64,000 nucleotides of DNA from UBA4742 sp963734965 (GCA_963734965.1 CAVTJK010000004.1:1426001-1490000); one strand, 5' to 3'. Shown: positions 45,794-55,131, numbered from the stretch's first letter. The notes: generated by a model not told the origin, from the sequence alone. Program-made: numbers and translations.

Positions 45794-47164
45794 TCAGGCC
45801 GACTCGTCGGTCAGCCGGCGGACGGCATCGACCAGCCGTCCGGCCGCCACCTGCGCCTCGGTCTCGTCGGTCGCCTCGACCATCACCCGCACGACCGGCT
45901 CGGTGCCGCTCGGGCGCACCAGCACCCGACCCGCGGTCCCCCAGCTCGGCCTCGACCGCGGCGATGTCGCCGGCGATGGCCTCGACGATCCCCGGATCGC
46001 GCCCGACGGACCTCGACGCTGGTCAGCACCTGGGGCAGGCGGGTCATGGCCGCGGCCGGCCAGCGCCGAGAGCGGCCGAGCGGTCCGAGCCACCAGGTCG
46101 AGGAGCTGCACGCCGGTCAGCAGCCCGTCGCCGGTCGTGGCCAGCCGCCGGAAGATGACGTGGCCCGACTGCTCGCCGCCGAGGGCCAGGCCGCGGGTCG
46201 CCAGGGCCTCGAGCACGTAGCGGTCGCCGACCTGGGTCTCGACCACCTCGATGCCCTGGTCGGCCATGGCCAGGCGGAAGCCCAGGTTGGTCATCACCGT
46301 GACCACCACGGCGTCGTCGGTGCAGCTGCGCCCCGGCTTGCGCAGGTCGATGCGCGCACAGCGCGATCAGGTGGTCGCCGTCGACCAGGTCGCCCCGCTC
46401 GTCGACGGCCAGCACCCGGTCGGCGTCGCCGTCGAAGGCCAGCCCGACGGCCGCCCCGAGCGCGACCACCGCCGCCTGCAGGTCGCCCGGATGGGTCGAG
46501 CCGCACCCCTCGTTGATGTTGCGTCCGTCGGGCTCGGCGTGGATCGACCTCGACCTCGGCGCCGAGCGATCGCAGCACTCGGGGGCCACGTCGAGGCCGA
46601 CGCCGTTGGCGCAGTCGATGACGACCCGCAGCCCGGCCAGCGACGACCCTCGAGCGAGGCGACCACGGACCGGCGGTAGCGGGCCGACGTCGGCGGCCGG
46701 CATCAGCCGTCCGCTCGTCCCGACTGGCGCCGATCTCGACGAGGTCGGTTCGCGCCGTGGCCCGTCGAGCGCCAGCCAGGCGATCGAGCTCGGCCTCGAT
46801 GGCCCGCCTCGACTGGCGTCGGAGAGCTTGAGCCCGCCGGCGGCGAAGAACTTGATGCCGTTGTCGCCGAAGGGGTTGTGCGAGGCCGAGATGACCGCTC
46901 CGGGCACGCCCCGGTGCGGCGCTCACCTAGGCGACCATCGGGGTGGGGACGACGCCGAGCGACTCGGCTGTCGCCCCCGGCGGCGACCACTCCGGCCGCG
47001 AGGGCTCGCTCGAGGCGGGCGCCCGACACGCGGGTGTCGCGGCCGATCACGAAGCGCTCACGGCCGAGCACCGTCGCCGCCGCCTGGCCGAGCGCGGCGA
47101 CCAGCGGATCGGTCAGCTCGTCGGCCGGTCCCCGGACGCCGTCGGTGCCGAACCGCAGCGACAC
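45794..47164 (-). CDS. glmM: Phosphoglucosamine mutase (frameshifts)
   Basis: Converts GlcN6P to GlcN1P on the UDP-GlcNAc path after GlmS. GTG at 47164 gives VSLRFGTDGVRGPADELTDP, then VIGRDTRVSGARLERALA, the catalytic phosphoserine loop PGAVISASHNPFGDNGIKFF, the metal loop GLAFDGDADRVLAVDERGDL and the C-terminal phosphate-binding VLVRPSGTEPVVRVMVEA. Single-base indels (several between about 45920 and 46950) scatter these over three frames. With corrections the length is about 450 residues, the normal size. It follows rpsI by 13 bp, the standard actinobacterial order rplM-rpsI-glmM. Confidence 0.88.
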
Positions 47165-47177
47165 AACTGGTGCCGCG

Positions 47178-47571
47178 TCAGCGCTTCGAGTACTGCGGCG
47201 CCTTGCGCGCCTTCTTGAGGCCGTACTTCTTGCTCTCCTTCTCGCGGGCGTCGCGAGTGAGGAAGCCGGCCTTCTTGAGGTCGGGGCGCAGCTCGACGTC
47301 GAGCTCGACGAGCGCCCGGGCGATGCCGTGGCGCAGGGCGCCGGCCTGACCCGAGGGACCGCCACCGTCGATGGTGGCGTCGATGTCGTAGATCTCGGCG
47401 GTGTTGGTGAGCCGCAGCGGCTCGGTCAGCACCATGCGGTGGGTCTCCGACGGGAAGTAGTCGGCCACCTCGCGGCGGTTGACGGTGATCATGCCGGTGC
47501 CCGGACGCGAACCGGACGCGGGCGACGGCCCGCTTGCGGCGACCGGTGGTCTGGATGAGTGGCTTCGACAT
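47178..47571 (-). CDS. rpsI: 30S ribosomal protein S9 (one frameshift)
   Basis: A ribosomal protein of the 30S head. It starts MSKPLIQTTGRRKRAVARVR (ATG 47571), continues in another frame RPGTGMITVNRREVADYFPS and ETHRMVLTEPLRLTNTAEIY, and ends with the conserved basic KKYGLKKARKAPQYSKR, whose C-terminal SKR tail reaches the P site. One extra base near 47520 breaks the frame between ARVR and RPGTG. Corrected length 130 residues. It follows rplM by 24 bp, the classic L13-S9 operon. Confidence 0.95.
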
Positions 47572-47595
47572 CGAGGTGATCCTCGCGTGACGGGG

Positions 47596-48047
47596 TCAGC
47601 TGCGGGCCCGAGCGTGCTCGAGCGCGAGCGGCTGGGGCTTCTGGGCCGCGTGGGGGTGGGTGGGGCCGGCGTAGATCTTGAGCTTGGAGATCTGGGCCCG
47701 GCCGAGGCGGGTCTTGGGGAGCATGCCCCGGATGGAGCGGCGGACGGCCTCGGCGGGCCGCCTGGTCCATGAGGTCGCCGAAGGTGCGCTGGCGGATGCC
47801 GCCCGGGATAGCCCGAGTGGCGGTGGATCAGCTTCTTGTCGGCCTTGCCCGCGGTGAGCACGATCTTGTCGGCGTTGATGATGATCACGTGGTCGCCGGT
47901 GTCGATGTGGGGCGTGAAGGTCGGCTTGTGCTTGCCCCGCAGGATGCGGGCCACCTCGGTGGCGACGCGACCGAGCACGAGGCCGTCGGCGTCGATGACG
48001 TGCCAGGCGCGCTGGATCTCGCTGGCTTTGGGTGAGTACGTGGGCAC
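47596..48047 (-). CDS. rplM: 50S ribosomal protein L13 (two frameshifts)
   Basis: An early-assembly large-subunit protein. GTG at 48047 starts VPTYSPKASEIQRAWHVIDA and the family segments GLVLGRVATEVARILRGKHK, HIDTGDHVIIINADKIVLTA, and RSIRGMLPKTRLGRAQISKL follow. Two single-base insertions, near 47810 (CCCGGG context) and near 47761, shift the frame; removing them gives 149 residues, as expected. It is co-transcribed with rpsI and glmM. A candidate promoter lies about 70 bp upstream of the start. Confidence 0.94.
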
Positions 48048-48120
48048 GCGCGGGCCTTTGTTCGGTTGAGTCAGGTGCGCGGCTCGGCGCCGCAGAACGG
48101 CGGCGCCAGGGCGACCATAC

Positions 48121-48151
48121 ACGATACGGGTCGACGGGCCCCGAACGGCAA
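48121..48151 (-). promoter_or_regulatory. Predicted rplM-rpsI promoter
   Basis: Minus-strand TTGCCG (48151-48146), 19-base spacer, TATCGT (48126-48121): the same two hexamers as at the groESL promoter, with spacing one base longer. It lies about 75 bases upstream of the rplM GTG and just after the encapsulin stop. Confidence 0.4.
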
Positions 48152-48178
48152 GACCGGAGCCCGGCCAGGGCGCCTCGG

Positions 48179-48994
48179 TCAGGGATAGGCGAGGCGCACC
48201 GCGGCCTCGGGGGAGCTGATGCGCACGGCCAGGCTCTCCTCGAGGTAGAGGGCCACGCGGTCGCCGTCGGTGCCCCGCGTAGCCGATGGAGAAGTCCTGG
48301 CCGAGCGACCAGCTCGAAGTCGCCGCCCCGCTGGCTGAGCACGACGGCGCCGTCGACGGCCGGGGCCCACACGACGGGCCCGCCGAGGATCATCTTGAGG
48401 TGGTCGAACACCGGGTAGCCGCCGTGCTCGGTCGTCTCGATGACGCCCGGTGTAGCAGCGGGGCCCGAGGGCGATGGCGTAGGGCCCGTCGACGCCCGCG
48501 GCTCGCAGCATGGCCACCGCCCGGGCCGACGCTGCGCGGGTAGTCGTCGTAGTCGTCGGCGATCGTCGATCGGGTCGTGGGGACTGGCCGACCACGACCC
48601 CGGCCAGTCCCGCCGCCGGCGAAGCCGTGGAACACGGACGGCGTCCTCGGCCGGGCCGCCAGCCCGAGCGGCGGCGATCACGACGTCGAGGTCGAGGTCG
48701 GTCGGCGCCCCGGTCGGCGCCGGTCGAGCTCGGTCAGGCTCAGCTCGAAGGGGGTGCGCAGCTCGACCAGGGGCAACGCCTGCGCGCTGGGCGGCGACCA
48801 CGCCGGCCGCCGGTCCCTCGATGGCCTCGATCCGGCCGAGGTCGACCGCTGAGGCCGTCCCAGCCCTCGGGGCCGGTCACGTCGATGAGCTTGCGGCCGG
48901 CCAGGAAGTGCTTCAGCGACCGGGTCGCCTCCTCGGTGATCTCGGTCCAGGCCGCGTCGGTGATGGGCGCCAGCTCACGCCGCAGGTGGTTCAC
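48179..48994 (-). CDS. Encapsulin nanocompartment shell protein (family 1, frameshifts)
   Basis: A linocin M18/CFP29-type HK97-fold shell protein, about 265 residues when corrected. GTG at 48994 starts VNHLRRELAPITDAAWTEIT, followed by EEATRSLKHFLAGRKLIDVT and GPEGWDGLS, the signature N-terminus of encapsulins that forms the cargo-binding inner surface. Later pieces in other frames read VIETTEHGGYPVFDHL, MILGGPVVWAPAVDGAVVLS, and the C-terminal VALYLEESLAVRISSPEAAV. It self-assembles into an icosahedral cage. Several single-base insertions (about 48250-48850) break the frame. The GTG overlaps the stop of the ferritin-like cargo gene (GTGA). Confidence 0.88.
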
Positions 48995-49375
48995 AGCTCT
49001 CCCTCGCTCTCGTTGCGCAGGTTGCCGATCCCCAGGCTCGGCGAGGACCGGCCGATGATCCGTCGTCGCCGTGCTCGGCCTCGTGCTCGACGTCGATGAT
49101 GTCGTCCTCGGTGAACAGGTAGGTGCGCAAGCACCTCGTCGATCTTGGGATCGTGGCGGCGGAGCCACTCGAGCGTCATCGCGAAGTGCTCCTTCTCCTC
49201 GTCCCGGTTGTGGGCGAGGACCTCGGCCAGAGCTCGGGTCGGTGGTGACCGCCACCCGCTGGTCGTACCAGTCGACGGCCTCGAGCTCCTCCATGATCGA
49301 GACGATGGCGCGGTGGCGCTCGATGACGTCGGCGGGCAGCCCCTCCTCGTGCAGCTCGAAGCTTCCGCTGGCCAT
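48991..49375 (-). CDS. Encapsulated ferritin-like cargo protein with targeting peptide (frameshifts)
   Basis: An EncFtn-type iron-oxidising cargo of encapsulin, about 127 residues. ATG at 49375 (AGGAG ten bases upstream) gives MASGSFELHEEGLPADVIER, then VSIMEELEAVDWYDQRV with metal-binding Glu, HNRDEEKEHFAMTLEWLRRH with the ExxH ferroxidase motif, LFTEDDIIDVEHEAEHGDD, and at the C-terminus the cargo-loading peptide LGIGNLRNESEGEL, matching the LxIGSLR-type consensus. At least three single-base indels (near 49230, 49130 and 49050) break it into frames. The stop overlaps the encapsulin GTG. The pair should store iron as a mineral inside the cage. Confidence 0.88.
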
Positions 49376-49486
49376 GGTGGTCACACTCCTACCCGGACGA
49401 CGCGCGGTGCAGTCGACCGTGCCACCATCATGGCCGCGACGACGGGGCCATGAGCAATGCGACCCGCCGCGACCACGGCCCCCGCG

Positions 49487-50253
49487 CTACAGGCGGAACG
49501 GCGCATCGGGCTCGTAGCGCACCGCACACAGGCAGAGGCCGTGGGGCGGCGCCAGCTGCCCCGCCTGCTGACGATCACCGGCGCGGAGGATGGCGGCCAT
49601 CTCGCCGGGCGAGCGTCGCCCGAGGCCGACCTCGACCAGGGTGCCGACGATGCTGCGCACCATCTGGTGGCAGAAGGCGTTGGCCTCGATCTGGAAGCGC
49701 AGGACCTCGTCGCCGAGGTCGTCCCAGCGGGCGTCGATGACCCGGCGGGTGAGCGATGCCGGGGGCTCGCCGGCCCGAGGTTTGGGGGCCCGACAGAACG
49801 ACGAGAAGTCGTGCTCGCCGATGAGCGGATCGCAGGCCAGCCGCAGCAACCGGCGGTCGAGGGGCGCCTCGACGTGCCAGGTCGTCCGGGCCCGGAACGG
49901 ATCGGGGACCGGGCGGTTGAGCACGGTGTAGCGGTAGACCGCGCGCCGTCGCCGAGAAGCGGGCGTCGAAGTCGGGCGGGGCGACCTCGGCCTCGCGCAC
50001 CACGATCGCCGGCCCGCAGATCTTGGTCACGGACCGGGCCAGCTCGGCCACGTCAGCACCTCGGCGGGGACGTCGAAGCTGATCACCTGACCCCACGCGT
50101 GCACGCCGGCGTCGGTGCGCCCGGCACAGGTGAGTTCGATCGGGCCGGCCCAGCACCTGCTCGAGGGCCTCGGTCAGCCGCCCTCCGACGGTGACCACGT
50201 CACGATTGACGGCGAACCCTCGGAAGTCCGATGCCGTCGTAGGCCACCATCAT
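49487..50253 (-). CDS. truA: tRNA pseudouridine(38-40) synthase TruA (frameshifts)
   Basis: Modifies the anticodon arm of many tRNAs. From the start, MMVAYDGIG and then, after an extra base near 50230, FRGFAVNRDVVTVGGRLTEA. The catalytic Asp motif AGRTDAGVHAWGQ is readable across a frameshift, then AELARSVTKICGPAIVVREA, IGEHDFSSFCRAPKP, and the C-terminal ANAFCHQMVRSIVGTLVEVG, the conserved family signature. The start ATG at 50253 (or GTG at 50259) is not certain because a strong ribosome-binding site is lacking. The gene follows rplQ by about 60 bp, as in M. tuberculosis. Confidence 0.88.
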
Positions 50254-50312
50254 GCGCACCCGCGCCGTGCGGATCGCGCAGATCGAGATCGAGGGGAGGC
50301 TGGCTCAGAGGC

Positions 50313-50666
50313 TCAGACCAGCTCGATGCGGGCCATGGGCGCGTTGTCGCCATGGCGCGGACCGAGCTTGAGGATGCGGGTGTAGCCACCCGGACGGTCG
50401 GCGTAGCGCGGACCGATGTCGTCGAACAGCTTCGACGCCATCTCGCGGTCACCGATGAAGGACACGACCTGGCGGTGGTTGTGCAGTCCGCCCTTCTTGG
50501 CCTTGGTGATCATCTTCTCGGCGACCGGGCGCAGCGCCTTGGCCTTGGCCTCGGTCGTGACGATGGCCTCGGCCGCGATCAGCGAGGCGACGAGGTTGGC
50601 CATCATCAGCCGCTGGTGGGAGGCGGTGCCGCCGAAGCGGCGGCTCTTGCGTGGAGTGGCGGGCAT
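50313..50666 (-). CDS. rplQ: 50S ribosomal protein L17
   Basis: A 117-residue large-subunit protein near the exit tunnel. MPATPRKSRRFGGTASHQRL, the ANLVASLIAAEAIVTTEAKA segment and IGPRYADRPGGYTRILKLGP are conserved, with the length typical for actinobacteria minus their longer C-terminal tail. It is intact. It follows rpoA by 7 bp in the alpha operon. Confidence 0.96.
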   Translation of the reverse strand: MPATPRKSRRFGGTASHQRLMMANLVASLIAAEAIVTTEAKAKALRPVAEKMITKAKKGGLHNHRQVVSFIGDREMASKLFDDIGPRYADRPGGYTRILKLGPRHGDNAPMARIELV

Positions 50667-50673
50667 GGTGGAC

Positions 50674-51611
50674 TCAGTCCCGGCTCCGGAGCGAGAGGCC
50701 TCGCTCGTCGAGCTTCTGGATGACCTCGTCGAGCGACTTCTGGCCGAAGTTGGTGATGGCCAGCAGGTCGTCCTCGCCCTTCTCGAGCAGCTCGCCGATG
50801 GTGTTGACCTGGGCCCGCTTGAGGCAGTTGCGGGGACGCTCGGACAGGTCGAGGTCCTCGATGGGCAGGTCGAGGTCGGGCGAGCCGGCGCTGGCGCCGC
50901 TCAGCTCGCCGAGCTCGAGGCCCTGGGGCTCGTCGCTCATCTCCTCGACGAGCTGCACGAGGGTGCGCAGCGTCGCACCGGCCGAGGCCAGCGCCTCGCG
51001 GGCCGAGATCGAACCGTCGGTCTCGATGTCGAGCACCAGGCGGTCGAACTCGGTCGACTGCTCGACGCGGGTGGGCTCGACCGAGAAGGTCACCCGGCGC
51101 ACCGGCGAGAAGATCGAGTCGACGGGGATGACGCCGATCGTGTTCGAGGTCTTGTTGCGGTCGGCCGAGACGTAGCCGCGACCCTTCTCGACGGTGATGT
51201 CGACCGCCAGCCGACCCCGCCGTTGAGCGTGGCGATGTGCAGGTCCTTGTTGAGGATCTCGACGTCGCTGGTCACCTGCAGGTCGGCGGCGGTGGCGTCG
51301 GCCGGCCCTCGCACGTCGAGGCGCAGCGTGACGGGCTCGTCGACGAAGACCTGCAGGACCAGGTCCTTGAGGTTCAGGATGATGTCGGTGACGTCCTCGG
51401 TGACGCCTTCGATGGTGTCGAACTCGTGGAGGGCGTCGTCGAAGCGGACCTGGGTCACGGCCGCGCCGGGGATCGACGACAGCAGCGTGCGCCGCAGAGA
51501 GTTGCCGAGGGTGTGGCCGAAGCCCGGCTCGAGGGGTCCGATGGCGAAGAGCTGCCGATCGCCGTCGACTTCAGCGAGAGCCTCGACCTTCGGGCGCTGA
51601 ATGACCAGCAT
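50674..51611 (-). CDS. rpoA: RNA polymerase alpha subunit (one frameshift)
   Basis: About 312 residues. MLVIQRPKVEALAEVDGDRQ begins the assembly domain (alpha-NTD), with GHTLGNSLRRTLLSSIPGAA forming the dimer interface; in the C-terminal DNA-binding domain (alpha-CTD) LSERPRNCLKRAQVNTIGEL and NFGQKSLDEVIQKLDERGLS are the helix-hairpin-helix parts that contact UP elements and regulators. The frame breaks near 51217 within ATLNGGG...RLAVDITVEK, most simply by one missing base. It lies 105 bp downstream of rpsD (start 51611; rpsD stop 51716). Confidence 0.94.
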
Positions 51612-51715
51612 GTGCTTCTACCTCAGTGAATCGACTGATTCCGTAGGACGAACAGGGTGGCGCTGGGTGGGGCGCGTGAGCGGGCGGGCCCCGCCGGGCG
51701 CCGGGTGTACTGGGA

Positions 51716-52335
51716 CTACTTGGAGTAGAGCTCGACGATGAGCTGCTCGCGCACGGGCACATCGATGTGCTCGCGCAGCGGCAGCTCGCTGACTGTGACG
51801 GAGAACCCGCTGTCGCCGGCCTCGAGCCACGGCGGCGGGGTGCGACCGAGCACGTCGGTGTTCCACTGGATCGACGACCAGCTCGCGCGGACTTCTGCTT
51901 GAGCGTGATGACGTCGCCCTTGCGGACCCGATAGCTCGGGATGTCGACCCGCTTGCCGTTGACCTGGACGTGGCCGTGCCCGACGAACTGGCGGGCCTGG
52001 GGCCGGGTGGCGGCCCAACCGGCGCGGTAGGCCACGTTGTCGAGACGCAGCTCGAGGTAGCGCAACATGATCTCGCCGGTGACGCCGTCCTTCCGGTTGG
52101 CTTCCTCGTAGAGGTTGCGGAACTGGCGCTCGGACAGGCCGTAGGTGAAGCGGGCCTTCTGCTTCTCCTGCATCTGCAGGAGGTACTCGGACACGTTGCC
52201 GCGGCGACGGGTGCGACCGTGCTCGCCCGGCGGGTAGGGGCGCTTGTCGAGGGCGATGGTCTCGCCCTTGGTGCCCCAGATGTTGGTGCCGAGCCGGCGC
52301 GAGATGCGGGCCTTGGGCCCGGTGTAGCGCGCCAT
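51716..52335 (-). CDS. rpsD: 30S ribosomal protein S4 (frameshift)
   Basis: An early 30S assembly protein and often an operon repressor. MARYTGPKARISRRLGTNIW, LDKRPYPPGEHGRTRRRGNV, FTYGLSERQFRNLYEEANRK, VAYRAGWAATRPQARQFVGH (S4 RNA-binding domain) and the C-terminal REHIDVPVREQLIVELYSK are present. Two indels near 51885-51895 separate VITLKQKSAR from the IQWNTDVLG end; corrected length about 205. No zinc-binding Cys cluster is visible at the N-terminus, so this is the C-minus form. ATG at 52335 overlaps the rpsK stop by one base. Confidence 0.94.
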
Positions 52336-52733
52336 CAGACTCTCCTGCGCTTCGGCGGGCGACATCCGTTGTGAGGCACCGGCGTGACGTCTTTGATGCC
52401 GGTCACCTCGATGCCGGCGTTCTGGATCGACCGGATGGCGGTCTCACGACCCGAACCGGGCCCCTTGACCATCACGTCGACCTTGCGGACCCCGTGCTCC
52501 ATGGCCCGGCGAGCGCACTGCTCGGCTGCCATCTGGGCCGCGAACGGGGTGCTCTTGCGCGAGCCCTTGAACCCGACGTTGCCGGCCGAGGCCCAGGCGA
52601 GGACGTTGCCGTCCTGGTCGGTGATCGAGACGATCGTGTTGTTGAACGAGCTCTTGATGTGAGCGACGCCGTAGCTGACGTTCTTGCGTTCCTTGCGGCG
52701 GGGGCGACGGCCTCCGGGCGTGGGCTTGGCCAT
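52335..52733 (-). CDS. rpsK: 30S ribosomal protein S11
   Basis: A 132-residue platform protein. MAKPTPGGRRPRRKERKNVS, then GVAHIKSSFNNTIVSITDQD, VLAWASAGNVGFKGSRKSTP and the C-terminal IEVTGIKDVTPVPHNGCRPP with the RRV end. The TGATG overlaps with both rpsM and rpsD (one base each) show tight coupling in the alpha operon. No frameshift. Confidence 0.97.
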   Translation of the reverse strand: MAKPTPGGRRPRRKERKNVSYGVAHIKSSFNNTIVSITDQDGNVLAWASAGNVGFKGSRKSTPFAAQMAAEQCARRAMEHGVRKVDVMVKGPGSGRETAIRSIQNAGIEVTGIKDVTPVPHNGCRPPKRRRV

Positions 52734-53113
52734 CAGTGCTTGCCAACCTTCTTCTTGCCGGCGACGGTCTTCTTGGGACCCTTGCGAGTGCGAGCGTTCG
52801 TGTGGGTGCGCTGACCGTGGACCGGCAGGCCCTTGCGGTGGCGGAGGCCCTGGTAGCAGCCGATCTCCATCTTGCGCTTGATGTCCTGGGACACCTCGCG
52901 GCGCAGGTCGCCCTCGACCTTGACGTTCTGGTCGATCCACCCGCGGATGCGACTGACCTCTTCGTCGGTCAGATCGCGCACCCGGGTGTTCGGGTTGATG
53001 TCGGTGGCGGTGCAGATCCGCTGCGAGATCGTGCGGCCGATGCCATAGATGTAGGTGAGTGAGATCTCCAACCGCTTCTCGCGGGGGATGTCAACGCCGG
53101 ATATGCGCGCCAT
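52733..53113 (-). CDS. rpsM: 30S ribosomal protein S13
   Basis: A 126-residue protein of the 30S head that contacts P-site tRNA. MARISGVDIPREKRLEISLT, YIYGIGRTISQRICTATDI, and the C-terminal LPVHGQRTHTNARTRKGPKK and basic TVAGKKKVGKH tail. It begins directly after the rpmJ stop (two bases). Intact. Confidence 0.97.
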   Translation of the reverse strand: MARISGVDIPREKRLEISLTYIYGIGRTISQRICTATDINPNTRVRDLTDEEVSRIRGWIDQNVKVEGDLRREVSQDIKRKMEIGCYQGLRHRKGLPVHGQRTHTNARTRKGPKKTVAGKKKVGKH

Positions 53114-53227
53114 CTAGCCCTGCCTCTGCTTGTGGCGCGGGTTGGTGCATATGACTTGGACGCGTCCGTGGCGTCGGATCACCTTGCACTTCTCGCACAT
53201 TCGTTTGACGCTTGGTCGTACTTTCAT
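53114..53227 (-). CDS. rpmJ: 50S ribosomal protein L36 (zinc-ribbon form)
   Basis: A 37-residue protein: ATG at 53227 reads MKVRPSVKRMCEKCKVIRRH and then GRVQVICTNPRHKQRQG. The zinc ligands Cys-x2-Cys...Cys-x4-His are all present, so this is the zinc-binding C+ form. An AGG lies six bases upstream of the ATG. The codons are less GC-biased than neighbours at third positions. It overlaps nothing but abuts rpsM. An inverted repeat CCTGAA...TTCAGG (53234-53255) sits in its 5' leader. Confidence 0.95.
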   Translation of the reverse strand: MKVRPSVKRMCEKCKVIRRHGRVQVICTNPRHKQRQG

Positions 53228-53328
53228 GATTCGCCTGAATCCTTGGGTGTTCAGGAACGCCGGGGACTCCCCGACGGGCCCGGGCTCGTGGCCCTGGGCT
53301 CTCGCTCTCTTTGGCTGGTGTGGCTGAC

Positions 53329-53553
53329 TTACTTGTAGCGGTAGGTGATCCGGCCCCGGCTGAGGTCGTAGGGCGTGAGCTCCACCTGCACGCGATCCCC
53401 AGGCAGGATGCGGATGTAGTGCATGCGCATCTTTCCCGAGATGTGGGCCAGCACCTTGTGGCCGTTCTCGAGCTCGACCCGGAACATGGCGTTGGGCAGC
53501 GGCTCGGTCACCGTCCCCTCGAGGACGATCGCGTCTTCCTTGGGCTTGGGCAG
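53329..53553 (-). CDS. infA: Translation initiation factor IF-1, probable CTG start
   Basis: A 74-residue OB-fold factor that blocks the A site during initiation. The body PKPKEDAIVLEGTVTEPLPN, AMFRVELENGHKVLAHISGK, MRMHYIRILPGDRV and LTPYDLSRGRITYRYK matches IF-1 closely. No ATG, GTG or TTG lies in frame at the expected start; the codon there is CTG (53553-53551), preceded by a perfect AGGAG (53565-53561) at seven bases, so CTG is proposed as the start. The next in-frame Met is internal (AMFRV). A promoter (53636-53664) lies about 80 bases upstream. The rare start might be regulatory, as is the AUU start of infC in other bacteria (inference). Confidence 0.88.
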   Translation of the reverse strand: MPKPKEDAIVLEGTVTEPLPNAMFRVELENGHKVLAHISGKMRMHYIRILPGDRVQVELTPYDLSRGRITYRYK

Positions 53554-53635
53554 GGGTTTTCTCCTACGACTGACGAAGGGGTCTCGCCCGTACTGCCGTG
53601 GGCGCGGACGCGCGGCGGCAAAGGGGCGAATGAGA

Positions 53636-53664
53636 ATCCTAGCGCCCGAAGGCCCCCGGGCCAA
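53636..53664 (-). promoter_or_regulatory. Predicted infA-rpmJ-rpsM promoter
   Basis: Minus-strand TTGGCC (53664-53659), 17-base spacer, TAGGAT (53641-53636), about 80 bases before the infA CTG. It is the best -35/-10 pair in the 290-bp gap 53554-53842, which otherwise contains only the ribosome-binding sites of infA and of the divergent sulfotransferase. Confidence 0.4.
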
Positions 53665-53842
53665 CTCCGGGGCGGGCCGGGGCCCGGCGCACTCCCGATC
53701 GACGGGCGATGGACCAGCCACGGGCCGGCGATGACATGAGCTGGCCGGTGTCGACGGGCCAGATCCGGTGATCAACCATCGTAGCGGGCACAATGACCGA
53801 TCTGGACCGGTTGGCCGGTCGATTTCGGGGGCAAGGAGGGCC

Positions 53843-55036
53843 ATGACCAGCCTCAGCGTGGACAAGAGTCGCTTCGATCGAGACGCCTTGGCCGAGGCGG
53901 CCACCGACGCCACCGGACTCGACGACTTCGGCGATCCCAGCTGGCAGGAGGGGCTCGACCGGCTGCTCGACGACCTGGTGACCGAGGGTCGGCTGCACGA
54001 GCTGGGCGTCGAGATCGCCTTGGGTGACGTGGCCGACTACCTCCGCGTCCGCCTCGGCATCACCGAGTTCGCCCGGCTCCATCCCGAGATCGCGACCCGC
54101 CCCATCACCCGGCCCATCGTCATCATCGGCCAGCCCCGCACCGGCACGACGATCCTCTATGACCTGCTGGCCCAGGATCCGCAGCTGCGGGCGCCCTTGA
54201 GCTGGGAGGTCGACGAGCCGCTCCCCCCGCCCGATCCCGCGACGGCCGAGAACGATCCTCGCATCGCCCAAGTGCAGGCCAAGCTGGACATGGCCGATTC
54301 ACTGATCCCCGGATTCAGCGACTTCCATCCCATGGGCGCCCTGCTGGCCCAGGAGTGCGTGCGCATCACGGCCGGCGACTTCCGCAGCATGATCTTCAAC
54401 ACCCAGTACCGGGTGCCCAACTACGACCACTGGCTGCTCCGCGAGACCGACATGGCGCCCGCCTATCGGTGGCACCGGCGGTTCCTCCAGCACCTCCAGT
54501 CACAGCAGCCACCCCAGCAGTGGCTCATCAAGTCGCCGGCTCACATGTGGCACCTCTCCGCGCTGGTCGGTGAGTACCCCGACGCCGTCGTGATCCAGAC
54601 CCATCGTGATCCGCTGAAGGTGGTGGCCTCGGTGAGCGCGCTGACGGCGCACCTGCGGCAGATGGCCAGCGACGAGACCTCGGTGCCGGACGCGGCGGCG
54701 ACGATGTGCGACGACGTGTTCCTCGGCCTCGAACGGTCGATCGAGGCGCGCGATCAGGGCGTGATCGCCCCCGACCGCGCCGTCGACGTGCAGTTCGGCG
54801 ACTTCATGGCTGATCCGTTCGGCGCCATCGGTCAGATCTACGACCAGCTCGGACTGGCGCTGAGCACGGAGACCGAAGGGCGGATGCGGACGTTCCTCGA
54901 GTCGCACCCGGGCGATGGCGGCGGCGGAGGTACTCGCTATCGCTTCGCCAACACCGGTCTGGATCCCGACGAGTTGCGAGCGCGAGCCCAGCCCTACCAG
55001 GACCGCTTCGGCGTCGCCTCCGAGCCCGTCACCTGA
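53843..55036 (+). CDS. Sulfotransferase family protein
   Basis: A 397-residue PAPS-dependent sulfotransferase-type protein. The 5'-phosphosulfate loop is RPIVIIGQPRTGTTILYDLL near residues 91-110, and the 3'-phosphate-binding region VVIQTHRDPLKVVASVSALT lies near 250. Members of this group in actinobacteria often act on lipids or glycans; the acceptor is unknown. ATG at 53843 has the excellent ribosome-binding site AAGGAGGG. It is on the plus strand within the ribosomal block and divergent from infA (290 bp between starts). Confidence 0.82.
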   Translation: MTSLSVDKSRFDRDALAEAATDATGLDDFGDPSWQEGLDRLLDDLVTEGRLHELGVEIALGDVADYLRVRLGITEFARLHPEIATRPITRPIVIIGQPRTGTTILYDLLAQDPQLRAPLSWEVDEPLPPPDPATAENDPRIAQVQAKLDMADSLIPGFSDFHPMGALLAQECVRITAGDFRSMIFNTQYRVPNYDHWLLRETDMAPAYRWHRRFLQHLQSQQPPQQWLIKSPAHMWHLSALVGEYPDAVVIQTHRDPLKVVASVSALTAHLRQMASDETSVPDAAATMCDDVFLGLERSIEARDQGVIAPDRAVDVQFGDFMADPFGAIGQIYDQLGLALSTETEGRMRTFLESHPGDGGGGGTRYRFANTGLDPDELRARAQPYQDRFGVASEPVT

Positions 55037-55131
55037 CCAGCCGGACGCCGGGCACCGACGAAGCTCGGGCAGGCGAAGTGTCCGATGAGTTCGGGCCGCT
55101 TCGGAGGTCTGTCAAGCGGAGGTCGATCAAC

